From positions 2,542,001 through 2,606,000 of the forward strand of contig JAZAYU010000012.1 of assembly GCA_038501625.1 (NCBI GenBank): 64,000 nucleotides of DNA, given 5' to 3'. The position numbers and the translations under genes were made by a program. Origin of the DNA: Corbicula japonica. Lineage: Eukaryota > Mollusca > Bivalvia > Venerida > Cyrenidae. Positions 12,034 to 24,326 of this stretch are shown here, piece by piece. The notes beneath the pieces are model-generated. The model was given only the letters and a program-made list of their open reading frames with translations, ran no database searches and was not told the DNA's origin. Position 1 is the stretch's first letter; every line of letters starts with the position of its first letter.

Positions 12034-12280
12034 TGGGAGCGTCACGGGAAAAGGTACCTTCGAACAGTTGACGTCAATCTTGAAATGACGTCATAAATTT
12101 GAGCAGATGACATTTTTTATTATGCATTTCGCGGTTAAAATACCATTTTATTGTCGAAATGTGTAGCAAATTACATTTTATTCTAAGAAATTGGTTTATA
12201 GTTGTAAGTTCTTTTAAATTTAGTAAAAACTACAATAACAATAAAAATGACCGAAGGTACCTTTTCCTGTGGCGCGCCCC
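12034..12280 (+). mobile_element. MITE family A, copy 1 (247 bp, TSD ATTT)
   Basis: The element starts near GAGCGTCACGGGAAAAGGTA and ends with the inverted form ACCTTTTCCTGTGGCGCGCC. It is flanked by ATTT at 12030-12033 and 12281-12284. Two TGACGTCA octamers lie at 12069-12076 and 12086-12093. The interior ATTATGCATTTCGCGGT is shared with the other copies. No coding capacity. Confidence 0.9.
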
Positions 12281-12284
12281 ATTT

Positions 12285-13617
12285 CTTTCGGTTTGGGTGT
12301 GCGGGGTACTCCAATCATTTTATATTTAATTTAGAACTGGGTCGCCGCAGGAATAAAACTTCGTTTAGAACTTTGTGGCTTTTGTACAATTTTTCCTCTT
12401 ATTAAGACTAACTGTTTTAAATGGTGCATTTGGATTAAGGAATCCATTAAGTTTGGCGTGAATAAAGACTTTTATGAACCCGTTGTTAGGGTGGTATGAT
12501 GTATAAAATCGAAAATTTCGGGTACAATTCGTCTTTGTATGTAAACAGTCAAATATTTTCTGACATGATGGCGCCTTTACAAAGAAGGAAATCCAACATT
12601 AATTACACTATCCATCAACTTATATATTTTGAATTTATATGCTTATATATAGCTTTCCGATGGGTTTCGGACACTGACAATGAAAAACACGCACTTTTCA
12701 TTCAGTCGTAGAAAACGGAAACAATGTTGACGAATAAATTTAGTCGATGCTTCTCGTAATGTAGCGGAGAAAGCCGAAGTTTGCCGATTGAAATTTCGTG
12801 CAATGAATGAACTTGATCAGGCCGAGTATTTTTTGTGTTTTTTTTTTTTGGTTTCGCAAGAATCATTATTGATTTGAAATCATAGCTAATATATAACATG
12901 GAATATTCCAGGCCTGTCCAGATAGAGCAACAACTTGATAAGGTTCAAGTATTGCCAAACTTACGTTTGTTATAAGTTGCATATAATGAGGTGATAATCA
13001 ACTTATTTTAAAACTAAATCCTTTTATATTACTAGACTTAGTATTGTGACAACGATATTGAGGTCGCTCGAAACGTACATAGTAATAGTAATCTCAAATA
13101 TTCACCGTACACATTTTAAACAATGCAGCAAGAAGGAAATGAATAGAATTCACAATTGTCACGTGACAGTTAAAAAGTAGTCACGAGACCATTAGGTCAT
13201 TGGCAACAACTGCTTGTATCACATGTTAGAAATTAATTTTAGCTTTTAATACGAGCTAGAAATTTAAAACTTACTACATGTAAAAACAACGAAAAACGGT
13301 GTAATACTCACCGATGTCAACCTGAATCATCGTCAATGCATCCTCATTTCACATGTGCCATTCCACGAGCTCGATATATCGTAAAAACTGAATACAAGCC
13401 CACATAAATGGTATTAAGCAGATCTCTGTAATGTCTCATATAACGTATAAAACTCTCTGTTCGAACATGCATTTTATAATTGAACTTAGCTCTGGCATTT
13501 AAAGCGGCCTTGTCACATATTGAAAGAAAACAATGGCAGATAGAGGACATTTTATCATAAAGTTGGTCTAAATTTTTCTTAAATGTTTAATACAAATAGA
13601 TCTAGATAAAAAAAAAC
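12285..13617. other. No recognisable gene
   Basis: AT-rich unique sequence; nothing beyond short AT-biased frames. Confidence 0.4.
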
Positions 13618-13830
13618 AACAACTTTGAAAGCCAACACGACACATATAAAAATATTGCAGGCTCGGTTTGATTGAGCCTGTTCATAAGCAGTAATAGAAA
13701 TGCATACTAGTATTCAAGCCGCCTAGGCCCGGGAAAAGCGCAATTCAATATTTACACCAATATATATCGTGCTTTACGGCCTCCAAAGCACTATATGGTT
13801 TATTAACAGCACTGTTATGTCTTACACAAT
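13618..13830 (-). repeat. Dispersed repeat B (GAGCCTGCAATATT family), minus
   Basis: On the minus strand this contains AACAGGCTCAATCAAACCGA followed by GCCTGCAATATT, a self-complementary AGGCTC/GAGCCT hairpin. Upstream is TTGGTGTAAATATTGA. Both match 60085-60260. Its other end carries ACGGCCTCCAAAGC, similar to pieces at 20775 and 59670. Confidence 0.6.
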
Positions 13831-14274
13831 TATTCTTGTTTCCTTATAGTCACAATTAGTAATTGGAATCTTTTTACCAAAACATCGCACATAGAATCAT
13901 GTAGAGTTAAAATGGTCGTTAAGCAATTTGTCTAAAAAGACAGATTATAAAACTCAAAATAATGTAATGGTATTTAAAACTTTAAGCTTTTTCAAATTAT
14001 GTGGTTTTTAAATGATTACTATCGTGCAATTTAAATTCTTCCATGCTCTTTGTCAGCGAAGGGATGTAGACGGTAAAGTTTTGTAACAGAAGTATTGAGA
14101 CATAAAATAAGAAATTCAGACAGAAAATGGATGATCAGTTAATTGCAAAGTGAAAGTAGGTAGGTTGGGGAAATCCCGCGTATTTGTATTATAATGTTTA
14201 ACATTATATTATTTTGACTTCTCAGAATATTGCCCAGTTACATGTAACATGTGTGATTTTGTATTGTTATTTTT

Positions 14275-14406
14275 TTATTTTATTTTATTTTAATTGTGTG
14301 TAGTTATTATATATAGTTAATGATGGCCTCTTGAAAATAAGATTTGTACATTTGTTGTTTTACTATGTACAAAACTTTAGAGTCTACCATCTGAAAATAA
14401 AGAATG

Positions 14407-14455
<49 letters not shown>
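14275..14455 (+). mobile_element. 3'-UTR-only fragment of a non-LTR retrotransposon with (TTA)n tail
   Basis: The sequence ATGGCCTCTTGAAAATAAGA ... AAATAAAGAATGTT runs into a pure (TTA)n tract (14408-14455). The same arrangement (AAGGCCTTATTGTAAATTAG ... AAATAAAGATA then (TTA)n) closes the element at 51753-53661. I infer a severely 5'-truncated copy of a related LINE. Confidence 0.5.
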
Positions 14456-14456
<1 letters not shown>

Positions 14457-14987
14457 GTGTGTAGAGTTGCTGTTTGTTCCTTAAACATGATAACTGATAC
14501 AGTGACTTATTTACGAGAAGCAAATGTGAAGTGATGCCCACAGGGGCGAAGCCAGCTATTTTCATGTTGTAGGCCCATCCCTTGGTAAGAGGTTCTGAGA
14601 AAAAGTGGAGATTAAAAATAGCAACATGCGCGTTCCAACGTATTTTCAAAGACAATTATCAAAACAAAAAATTTTAACTATGAATTTGATTTGATCGAAA
14701 CTTTACTGAGAACAGTTTATCAAGCATAAGCACTTGATTCGACCAAGGCCTTGAACTCGCTACCATCGCCCCCACCCCCTGTTTTATTGTATTTTGGTAC
14801 TTTTGAAAATGTCATTTTCTTGTTCAACTTGAATGCCCGGGCCTACAGGGCCTAATAGTAGCTGCGCGACTGGCCCATATTGATAAATCCATTTTTCCTC
14901 CCACAATCAATACCAGAATCCTTCGTCGATACGTTGTCAGAAACTATAAACCGCAAAGTCAATACATCAACAAGGCTTAGTAATATA

Positions 14988-15453
14988 TACTTAAGGACTT
15001 TGAAAACGCACCCTTGGGATAAGTGTATATAAACATTGAAGACGCCCTTTTATATCAAACATATTATATAGCTGTGTAAAGTACAACTCATTGCCGTCAT
15101 TTTGATACCAAAATATTTAAAATTGGTTCATTGATAATAAAAATATCGCGTGTTCAAGACAGTAACCCTGAAATCAAAAGTAACACTTTAGCCAATACAA
15201 GCGTTCGTTTTCAATGATATGCCTTTAATTGTAATGCAAGCTCTATAGGCGTGAAGTGTTACTTTTGATTTTAGGGTTACTGTCTTTAACTCGCAATATC
15301 TTTTGTATAAATAGACCAATCTTAAATATTTTACTATCAAACTGACGGCAATGAATTGTACTTTACAAAGGTATGTGAAACATTTCATTTCAAAGGCCTT
15401 TTCCAAGTTAAAATACACTTATCCCAAGGGTGCGTTTTCAAAGTCCTTAAGTA
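14988..15453. mobile_element. Fold-back MITE family C, copy 1 (TA target)
   Basis: Arms of about 205 bp start with TACTTAAGGACTTTGAAAAC and are inverted at the right end, with a ~50-bp centre. TA dinucleotides flank both ends, which fits a Tc1/mariner-type target. Internal words CAGTAACCC and AATCAAAAGTAACACTT are shared with the copy at 29285-29590. Open frames on both strands here are shadows of the palindrome. Confidence 0.85.
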
Positions 15454-15459
15454 TAGTAC

Positions 15460-16970
15460 AATACGCATTTCATGGTCCCTGTAAATGCCCCTTATTCATA
15501 TTCTGTTATGTGCTCCAGGGTCAATCAATAGACCCTGGCTGCTCTTCTGTTGCAAATTGATCTATTTAATCTTATTTTTTTCATACTATTGATTTACACC
15601 ATACTTCAGTCCGAATTTTAACATGGTAGGACGAAGATAAAGTTAATTGCTTTTTAGTCCATATCAAACCTGCGATAACCAAGTCTGTGATTTATGTAAT
15701 TCATGTCAAAATCACTGTTTTCACTTAAAGTCAAGTCTCATGTAGTACAGTTCATTAATGCTGTATTATAAAATTGTTCAATTTCTTTTTACGGACATTT
15801 TTTTTCTCTCGACAATAATCGATATATCGATTAAAATATAAGCACCCCAAATTGTTACCACATAACTCAATACTATAAAGTATCTCTATTTGTTAAAATT
15901 TAATAAAACAACTTTTAACGTCAAGTTGGGGAAAAAAATAAAGTTTAAAAATTAAGCAGTTCATTAAATTTGTTTGAAATATTTTATTTGCATAGTTGTG
16001 TGGTTTGAAATGGGTTAAATCTATTTTTAAGTTGGTTCGGTGATATGCCATTCGTTTCAGTGATATATGGATATCGTTTACAGATACATGACGAAAGAAA
16101 TCTGTTAATTTCAGATCATCTTTTATTTCCCCGTCGATTCCGTCCAATCTGTGTGAAAGAACCTTTAATGCAAAATCCATCTCTTGTAGTAATCACGAAT
16201 AATAGTTCTCACGGCCATAATTACATTACGTTCCATTTTATTGATTCGGAGAAATCAGGTTCAGCAAAAACATCTGTCATCAATGGATATTGAGGAGATA
16301 TTAAACTTAATGCTATTGAAAAAGGATTTTATTGTTCTGTTCATTGTATGAAATGGAATTTATATGATGAATTGCAGATCTTAATTTCTTGCTATACAAT
16401 CCCTTTATCTCATTAATCTACAGAAGGTATAAGAATCGGAAGTGGTAAAAACCTCTTCTGATTTATATTCGAATAAATCAGTTCAAGATTCGAATACACT
16501 TTGCAAAATAAATCACTCAACTTTATTGGTCTATGCCGGTCAGAGCTTTGTACTCCGATATTTATTTCATAGCGGTTTGATTCTTAGACGTTATTCTTGT
16601 TAGCATGAACATACTAAAGGGTTAAACTTTGTTTTAAAAGTAATAAGATATAGATTGTTAAATGTAATTATTGGGCATGCATGAGGGACAATCAAACACT
16701 GAACCCTGTCATATAAAAGAGTTACATGTAGAAATTCAACGGACAGTCAGAGAAAGAAATAATATTAATTAGATCTACACTCATGAAAGAACATACGCAA
16801 TTACATGTACATAAAACAACGTGTCATTACTTCCGATGAAAATAATTGAATGTACTTTGCAGGGAAACCGTTTGATTCAAGATTTTGACAACGCGACCTT
16901 GTCCAAGCATCAACCAAAGTTCTCATCATCTCCAGTAAATCACCCTGGCTGACCTGGTACATGTACGCTT
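15460..16970. other. No recognisable gene
   Basis: AT-rich. The short overlapping frames at 15893-16293 have no domain that I can recognise. Confidence 0.4.
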
Positions 16971-16977
16971 CGCGAAC

Positions 16978-17055
16978 GGCACTACGCTGCGATCACGGCA
17001 CTACGCTGCGATCACGGCACTACGCTGCGATCACGGGACTACGCTGCGATCACGG
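16978..17055 (+). repeat. 19-bp tandem repeat, four copies
   Basis: Four almost identical units GCACTACGCTGCGATCACG repeat with a strict 19-bp period (one base differs in the last unit). The unit is GC-rich and CpG-rich in AT-rich surroundings. Confidence 0.9.
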
Positions 17056-17348
17056 CATATGCAACGTTTTGAACCGGCATAAACGGTGTCTATGTAGAAT
17101 GTTTTGTGAGGTACGGTAAGAAGGTCGCAGATTTTTTGGCTAAATTTCTTAATAATAATCAAACCAATAGGCCTATACGGCTGTTAAGTCATGAGACTTT
17201 ATTCTAGTCATCTCTGTGTGCAGAATATAGTAGTTTGCTCAATCATTCGTAAAAAATGGACCTGTCCGGGCTGCAAATAATGTACATGTTGTAAATAGTT
17301 TGTCACGGCAGATTGATATAAGGCATAACTAAGTTCATTAGAGTATGT

Positions 17349-17419
17349 AAAACATTTGTGTTGTATAAAGGATGAAGCTCGAAGGGCTTCACGCTTACTT
17401 TAAACAACACAAATGTTTT
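17349..17419. repeat. Hairpin with 16-bp perfect arms
   Basis: AAAACATTTGTGTTGT (17349-17364) is matched by its reverse complement at 17404-17419. Inside is a smaller GAAGC...GCTTC hairpin. Confidence 0.7.
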
Positions 17420-18746
17420 GTTTATATGCCGATGAACACGATACAATATGAATTCTATCTCATAATGAGGCCCACTCTTGTCTGTTGTAATTTTCATCTT
17501 CCTCTGTTTTCTAACAAATGAACTGTCAACGATGACCAACATAATTATTGTGTTATATAACAAAGAAAAGAGATCGATGAATTTCGACTTTCTTTCAGTG
17601 AGACAAAGGTTTTTCGAACATATATTTCGTTTAGAGGAGTCAAATTTAACACAACCAGCTCTGCGAGGGTATAGTTTCGGTGACCCGCCAGACCCTATCA
17701 TTCCCCACCGGTATACCGGAAAAATATGTTCCAAAATAAGTGATTTTTTTTTCAAAAGCGAAAAGAAAACGAGAAGAAAACCCCCTTTTTTCTTTTTCTC
17801 TCGGGCAGGTTAAAGGAATTATAGGTTTTACTTTCCTAAACAGTGTTACAAACAATCATCATGTACATAGCATAACATTATACAACAATACATATATTTG
17901 ATACATACATAGACAATTATTAATTAACTTAAATAATATTGACACAATATTTACAATGCAGTCCACTTTAAATGGTTTACATCCAATTCATATGAAATCT
18001 CAAATGGGCCAATACGAGATAACCTGGGCCATTACGGGTTTTATTGAGCCAATATGAGATCGCATGATTCTGATTGGATAATGAACTGGTCTAATATGAA
18101 TCGAATCACTTCCTTTTAAAAATAAAAATGCCGCCATTTTGGAATTTCTTAGTCGATTTTTTATGGATAAAAATGATAATAGATAGTGTGACTTTGGACA
18201 CGAGGTGCATTTAAGCAAAGCGGCAGAGGATAAGTCTATATTGACGCTTTTGGTGATTTCTTTCTTAATAAAAATCTTTGAGTTTATCTAACTCACTAGT
18301 ACAACAACAACGCGGATGTCTGCAGCAAGAATTCCTGAAACTAAAAAAGACAGTGAATTTAATGGGATTACTCTTCATTTGAGCAAGTTTATTGAGCGTA
18401 ACTTTGCAAAAAGGATCAAAACTTAGTTTGGATAGCTTACAGACATGTTGAATTCAGTATTTACGTGTGGAAGCCGTGGATGGAATGTGCAAGAAAGTAA
18501 ACTTAATTTGGATATATCGGGATAAAAACGAAATTCAGACTGGATGAACAAGAGACTTGGCTGCCACAGTGTGTACAAAACAACCTTCATATAGGCATCT
18601 CCTTGGTAGCTTATACCAGCAAGGTCAATAGCGTAGATTGAAGACTGAACATTTGAATCAGAGCTGACACATCATCTCTTCAGACCGGTAAATTAGTAAT
18701 TTTTAAGTCGCGAACCATGGATATTTTGTTAATTAATAAAATTGTC
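17420..18746. other. No recognisable gene
   Basis: Overlapping open frames on both strands (17303-17855) overlap each other and lack recognisable domains. The run 18003-18062 has repeated GGGCCAATAYGAGAT-like words, which are also seen in the palindrome at 18747. Confidence 0.4.
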
Positions 18747-18879
18747 ATTAAACAAGTGAATTCATATTGGCATTGTTATTGGGCCTCGGGCAGTCATATT
18801 AGCCCTCGGCATACGGCCTCGGGCCAATATGACTACCCTTGGCCCAATAACAACGCCTATATGAATTCACTTGATTAAT
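18747..18879. repeat. Long palindrome, 63-bp arms
   Basis: The left arm (18747-18809) and right arm (18817-18879) are near-perfect reverse complements around a 7-base loop. The arms share CAAGTGAATTCATAT, TTGTTATTGGGCC and GTCATATT words. Confidence 0.85.
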
Positions 18880-19242
18880 AACATAATAATATAGTACAAG
18901 GTATGTAAAGCATAAATTAAACAATGAAACAAGACGATACAGTAGATTAAATTTAGTCATGCGCAATTATTCCCGACAGTTATATGGTATGGAAAGATTT
19001 ATCCTTTTGTGGCCGCAATACATCTAAATGAAAGGTAAGTTTTTTGTGATCTTTAAAATATATTCTTTTCATGAGTTTAGGATCAGAAGAGGATAACAAT
19101 TTCGAACCTCGTACATTAATGTTTTTAATTTACAATCTGCTTGGAATGTTAACGTATTTTTCAGAATAACATACCATTCTAAATATACTTATCATTTTTG
19201 TGGTCCTTCAATTATTTTAGTAAGAAATGATATTGCTTATAT

Positions 19243-19440
19243 CTGGGAGCGAACCCGCACCGTCACGGTGACAGCGCCTATCCCTGCAATCCAACGACGC
19301 AACAAAATGAACTTACAGGGACAACCTCCCAAAAGGTTGTTCGCATAGCTCTGATATACGTTATTATCACTGCACGACATCGGTAAAAGGTTATTTTACT
19401 GATAACAGTACTGACTATATGTACGGGGAGACTTTTTTAA
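19243..19440 (-). repeat. SINE-like tRNA head plus conserved tail word
   Basis: On the minus strand GGTGCGGGTTCGCTCCC resembles a tRNA B box, with GATTGCAGGGATAGGCGC about 35 nt upstream as a weak A box. The other part of the block (19400-19432) matches the reverse complement of 59630-59662 (AGTACTGTTATCAGT, GTCTCCCCGTACAT). This shows that the sequence is dispersed. Confidence 0.4.
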
Positions 19441-20511
19441 AGCTCGACAATTGTTAGAGCCTTGCACAAACATTTTAGCAACAGATATCCGACTGACCGA
19501 TAATTGCTCTTAAGAGATAGCGGGTTAAATGCCAGTGAAAACAGATATTTTTTATAACTCCTAAATTTCATTCATCACTACCGATGTCTCATAGTTGATT
19601 GCCGGAATGGAAGACAATCTCAGTATTGATGGAAATAATCCGTTCCATAATGGATGGTTTGGCAAAAGCTTTTGACATTTTGATAGTCTGTACTTTCTGA
19701 AAATAAGGAAACAGATTTTTTGTATCTTGGAAATATCTGGAACTGTCATATCGCCGGAGACATCGGGCGTTTTCTCCATGTATGAAAAATCAGGTGACAG
19801 CTTATAAACAACTTTATGTTTATAAACGTAAAATGCATAATTTTAAATGCAAAATGCATAATTTCAAATGTAAAATCCGTAACTGAATGCATTGCAATTT
19901 ATGACTTTTTAAAACTTATGTTTTAATATTACAACGCATTAAAGGAAACTCAATGTTAATTGTGTATTTATTTTTAAGTACGGACACGACAACTTGAGGC
20001 ATAGTCTCTTTGTAGTGACGAAAAAAGAATTTAAATCTACGCTCGTGTCATTGTCACTGACCTGCTAAGTTTAAGGGCCCTTAAGTTTAATTGTTAAAAC
20101 TTAATACGTACATGTAGCCCGGACACGAATGTAAGAGTCTAGCTGACCAGTTAGTAACGATGGATACGACATTCAGTCCCTATGAGCTAAATTTACTAAC
20201 TAAGATACCTATTCTGGGGCAAAACCTTCATGCGTGAAACATAATACATGATTGACGATGAAACCAATCGCCTGCTTAAATAAAAACAACTTTATTACTT
20301 TTTAGACCAAAGAATTAAATCAATCCTATAACCAGGATTTTCGAAAGAAAATTCAGTTAAAAACAACAAACCTAAAGATTTTTTTGCGTGTGTAACCTAA
20401 TGTAAACATCAAATCATGGTAGTATGAAAATAGGAATGGGGATATTTCTGTACTACAGTTTCTTATAAGAACATAAGACAATCTTTGACTTCTTTGTCTT
20501 GAGAAAGTATT

Positions 20512-20759
20512 GGGGCGCGCCACGGGAAAAGGTACCTTTGGTCATTTTGTGACAGTTTAGTTGTTCCTATATTTAGATAGAACTTACAACTATCTATAAA
20601 TTTCTCATAACTAACAAGTGCTTTTCTTACATATTTTGGCAATAAAATAATATTTTTAACGCGAAGAGCATAATAACCAATGTCGTCTGCTCAACTTTAT
20701 GATGTCATTTCAAGGATTGACGTCAACCTTCCGAAGGTACCTTTCCCGTGACGAGCCCC
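20512..20759 (-). mobile_element. MITE family A, copy 2 (248 bp)
   Basis: GGGGCGCGCCACGGGAAAAG opens the copy and its inverse, ending CGAGCCCC, closes it. The interior is in opposite orientation to copy 1 (ATTGACGTCAACC near the right end). One CRE-like octamer is intact and the other is changed to TGATGTCA. The flanking four bases do not match, so the target duplication is lost or the edges are eroded. Confidence 0.9.
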
Positions 20760-20769
20760 AAAATAAGTA

Positions 20770-21110
20770 TTTTGCTCAACGGCCTTCAAAGGGCTTTATA
20801 CTTGAGTACAGCACTAACTGAATATACTGGAAGATCTAAATCTAGAGACTATTGGCGTTATAGGTCATTTAAGTCGGTATCTAGTTGAAGAAAACAACAG
20901 TTTCTATTCAGGCCGTTTTAAGCAACGCATGCTTTACGAATATTTGAAGACCTCTTATGGCAAGCGGTTTGCACAATAAATCTAAATTTCCATGGTCATC
21001 GACCAATAACTATAGATATCGATCCGATAACCATAGTTATTGACAATAACTAGGGTTACATGTACCACCCGATAAACCCTAGATATCGGCCGATAACCTC
21101 TTATTTAAAT
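20770..21110. repeat. Dispersed repeat fragment and small inverted words
   Basis: AACGGCCTTCAAAGGGCTTT and GAGTACAGCAC resemble the end of dispersed repeat B. At 21004-21100, TAACTA/TAGTTA, CCCTAG/CTAGGG and GATATCG words recur in both orientations and could fold into several short stems. Confidence 0.35.
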
Positions 21111-21457
21111 GGACATTTTTTCCCTAATTTTCTAAGAAATAAATGTTTTAAAAAACTTCATTTTATCGAACACAACTGCCGTTAAAAGGTCCGCGGGGTC
21201 CTGATGGTGTTGATTTTTAACCAGAATGTTTTTAGTTGAACACTTGTGTTGGCTTCAGATACTTTGTCAGAAAAAGGTGCACAACTCAAATATAACATTG
21301 AACCAACAATAATAATATAAGGACCTTCCTGAAATTAAGACCTCTCTGACTACATGACCACTCATTCAGTTCCCTATTTTACAATTTTATACTATTTTCA
21401 TCCATTAAACCCAACCATTCATGGAAAACTTTGCTCGGCTATTTCTCTACATGTGTC

Positions 21458-21670
21458 TACCGTGGTATCACTTAAAATTTCGCGTGGACGATTTTTAGCG
21501 CATTCGTCGTCAATGAATTTTTCGAGCAGGTTCAAATTCGCGCAATGGTATTATTATATTATGAAACGTTGTTACACGAATTCATTTCGCTTGGATTAAA
21601 ATTCGCATATTTATCAAAGCGCGAAATATGCGAAATTTAAAGCCGCGCGAAATTTGATAATACCACAGTA
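21458..21670. mobile_element. 213-bp MITE with TACYGTGGTAT termini (TSD TGTC)
   Basis: The left end TACCGTGGTATCA runs to AAAATTTCGCG. The right end, read on the minus strand, is TACTGTGGTATTATC then AAATTTCGCG. TGTC occurs at 21454-21457 and again at 21671-21674, consistent with a 4-bp target duplication. A related end lies at 28479-28504. Confidence 0.7.
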
Positions 21671-21674
21671 TGTC

Positions 21675-24270
21675 ACAAATGTTTTTTTTTTTTTATTTTC
21701 AGAATTAAGACAATCCCACTATTCGGACATCTTTTTTAAGGATCAATTCGATGTTTCACAGTTTTCTATTGCCGACATTACTTTCAAATGCAATCCATTT
21801 TATTTTGGAGAATACTTTTTTCGCAGCTTTGGATAAACAGAAGTAGCACGTGCATGTCTTTAATGACATCTTATTAAATAAGGTTAAAAAAGGTTTGTGT
21901 CATTTATATTTCCACAAGTCTGCAGGTATTCTGTAGGTAGCGTGTGGACCGATCATAATGTCACATCTTTTCTGCGTAAATACAGATCTGTTTCATTTAA
22001 ATCAAATTTACAACAACGGGTGGCCTAAACAAGCTTTTATTACTGACAAACACTTGACATGCAAAACAAATGGGGCTTGACTGACAGCCACGAGAAAACT
22101 ATACTGAAGTCACGTGCGCATCTGAATATAAAACGATCTGGTTATCATATAATAACGTCAAAATATTTTAGAATGCTGACACAGCTAAAACAAGAAATCT
22201 CTACAAAAAAATTTAAACGGCGTAGATAAACAGATTTTAAGTGTATTAAACTTGAGCAAGCGGTGTTGAAAAAAATGGGTTTAGTAACCATGTTCTTGAC
22301 CTTGACTTGAAAAGGATTTAGCGGAAGAGGAAACGAAACAAATTAACTTAGTCAAAAATAATTTTAAAAGCCAGATTTTTCAACTGACGACGAAAAACTT
22401 TTCATGCTCAACGAAATTTATACATTACGATTTTGGATAAGAATTGATAATCAAAGTACTGCAAGTACCTTTAACACAATAAAATAAAGTTAAGGAAATA
22501 CCGAAGATACATTGTAACAACGCTAAATATAAATGAAAATAATCAGATATTTACCCTATGTGGCATATCAGCCCTATCTATCGGCATGTGTCAGCTCGAA
22601 ATAGAAACGTTTAAGGTGTATTTATCTAAATTCCTTACTATTATTTATAATCAAAAGTTTTTACGACAATATTTGAACTAGGTTACAATTAAAATTACTT
22701 CAGTTTCATTACACAGAAACTTACTTCAGCATAAGAGTTTTCATAAGTAATTGTAATTGTATTGTGTTATTGGCTTCTGGATGTTTATATGTTTGCAGTT
22801 TGGAATTTTGAACCAAAACTACATTGATACAAACGCTGCAGCAGCCATGTCAATGTTATTTATGTACAAAAATGCTTCAGTCTTTGATCATATGTAATCC
22901 TTCAATTGTCTGCACGCATTCTATTGGTTAAGCTCAATCCTTCAATATTTTGTATTCCCACGACTGCTGCATCCTATATTTTGATTATCCGAACTATATG
23001 ACCCTCCACCTTAATGCACTGACTACAGCAATATAAATTAGATGTTGTGTTCTCCATAATAAGCCGCCTTAAAAGTGTTTGTAACTAAATTACCTATATC
23101 TTTCGGATAGAACTTTAAACAGAGGCACTAAAAGAAAAAATACAAAGACTTTCAGGAATTAAAGATTCCTCTGTATCTCACACCATCCTCCAAAAACCTA
23201 AATTGACTAACATTCTTCTGTAGGCGTCACTCATACGGTCTTTCCTTAGCGACGATAAATAACTCTAAATACACACATAATACTAGGTCTGACCTGCTAA
23301 CACTTAAATAACCTTCTAATAGTTTAGACTGGCTAATCGGGAGCCCATTAAAGGCTTAATAACAGTGCTTGCACTAACAAACCAGTAATTACCCTAAAAG
23401 CAAGGAAGACGCATATTGATTAACATGCAAGGCCGATTCTCGAAATTTTATCCCCGTGTTAAAGTAACTAGATAATTAAATAAAATATCTGTATGAAATA
23501 TTTTAAATTCATTTTATGTCATTCTTACTCTGGTGCAAAAATGAAATGAAAGTGAATAGTCATGATGATATTTGTAAGAATTAATATTCTAGATTTAACT
23601 TCCGGAAAAAGCATTAAACAAACATGTACCGAGTTTATCCAAGTTTTCAAGTTTATTTATATTGCTCCATATGTACATAAAATAAACGCGAGAACATAAT
23701 AATTATATACAATGAAAGATTAAATTAATCTGTTCAACAGTTCACGGCATTCATAAATTCATAACACGAGAGGACGACACAAAATAAAGCAAAAGATCTG
23801 CGTCAGTCAAGAGGGGGAAAAACGAACGTTTTCTATTTGACTGTTACCTGGTAAATCACACGTCAAACATTATAACATAAAATTTTGTGATAAAAGTGGA
23901 CGTAGGTAACGCGGCAAATATAAATTATGATGCGTTCGCGAAAACATATTACTTTAGAAATATCAAAGCTGGCCGAGTGTGAAGTGATTGCCAAAAAAAA
24001 GTTTCGTCTTGTTAGTAAAAACTTTAAGGTCTCTCCTACTTCTTCCAAACGCACTCAAACCCACAAATAATGAACAGGTTAACAATGCGCGATACTTTCA
24101 GTCCTTTGATTTTTTTTTAGAATTGCGTTCTTTCACTTTGAGTTTTTAATGCATTTACGACTGAATGTTAACTATTTCTGAATTCCTTTAGCAATTGCAC
24201 AATTTCTACACTGACAACAAGAGCAACAGATAACATCGGAAGGATTTGTCATTCAGATGATTCTTTCTAT
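21675..24270. other. No recognisable gene
   Basis: AT-rich unique sequence; nothing supported. Confidence 0.4.
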
Positions 24271-24326
24271 TAAAATTTAATCAATTAAAATTTAATCAAT
24301 TAAAATTTAATCAATTAAACTTTAAT
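24271..24326 (+). repeat. 15-bp tandem repeat, 3.7 copies
   Basis: Three exact units of TAAAATTTAATCAAT are followed by a partial fourth. Confidence 0.9.

Noticed and set aside
14377..14655. Frame with a poly-Asn run
   Set aside because: The Asn run is the (TTA)n microsatellite read on the minus strand.
15188..15560. Possible genes on both strands
   Set aside because: They lie in the two arms of a fold-back element and mirror one another.
16978..17055. CRISPR array from 19-bp repeats
   Set aside because: There are no spacers; the units are directly adjacent.
17303..17855. Overlapping open frames of 69-150 codons on both strands
   Set aside because: They overlap one another, show no domain and have AT-biased composition.
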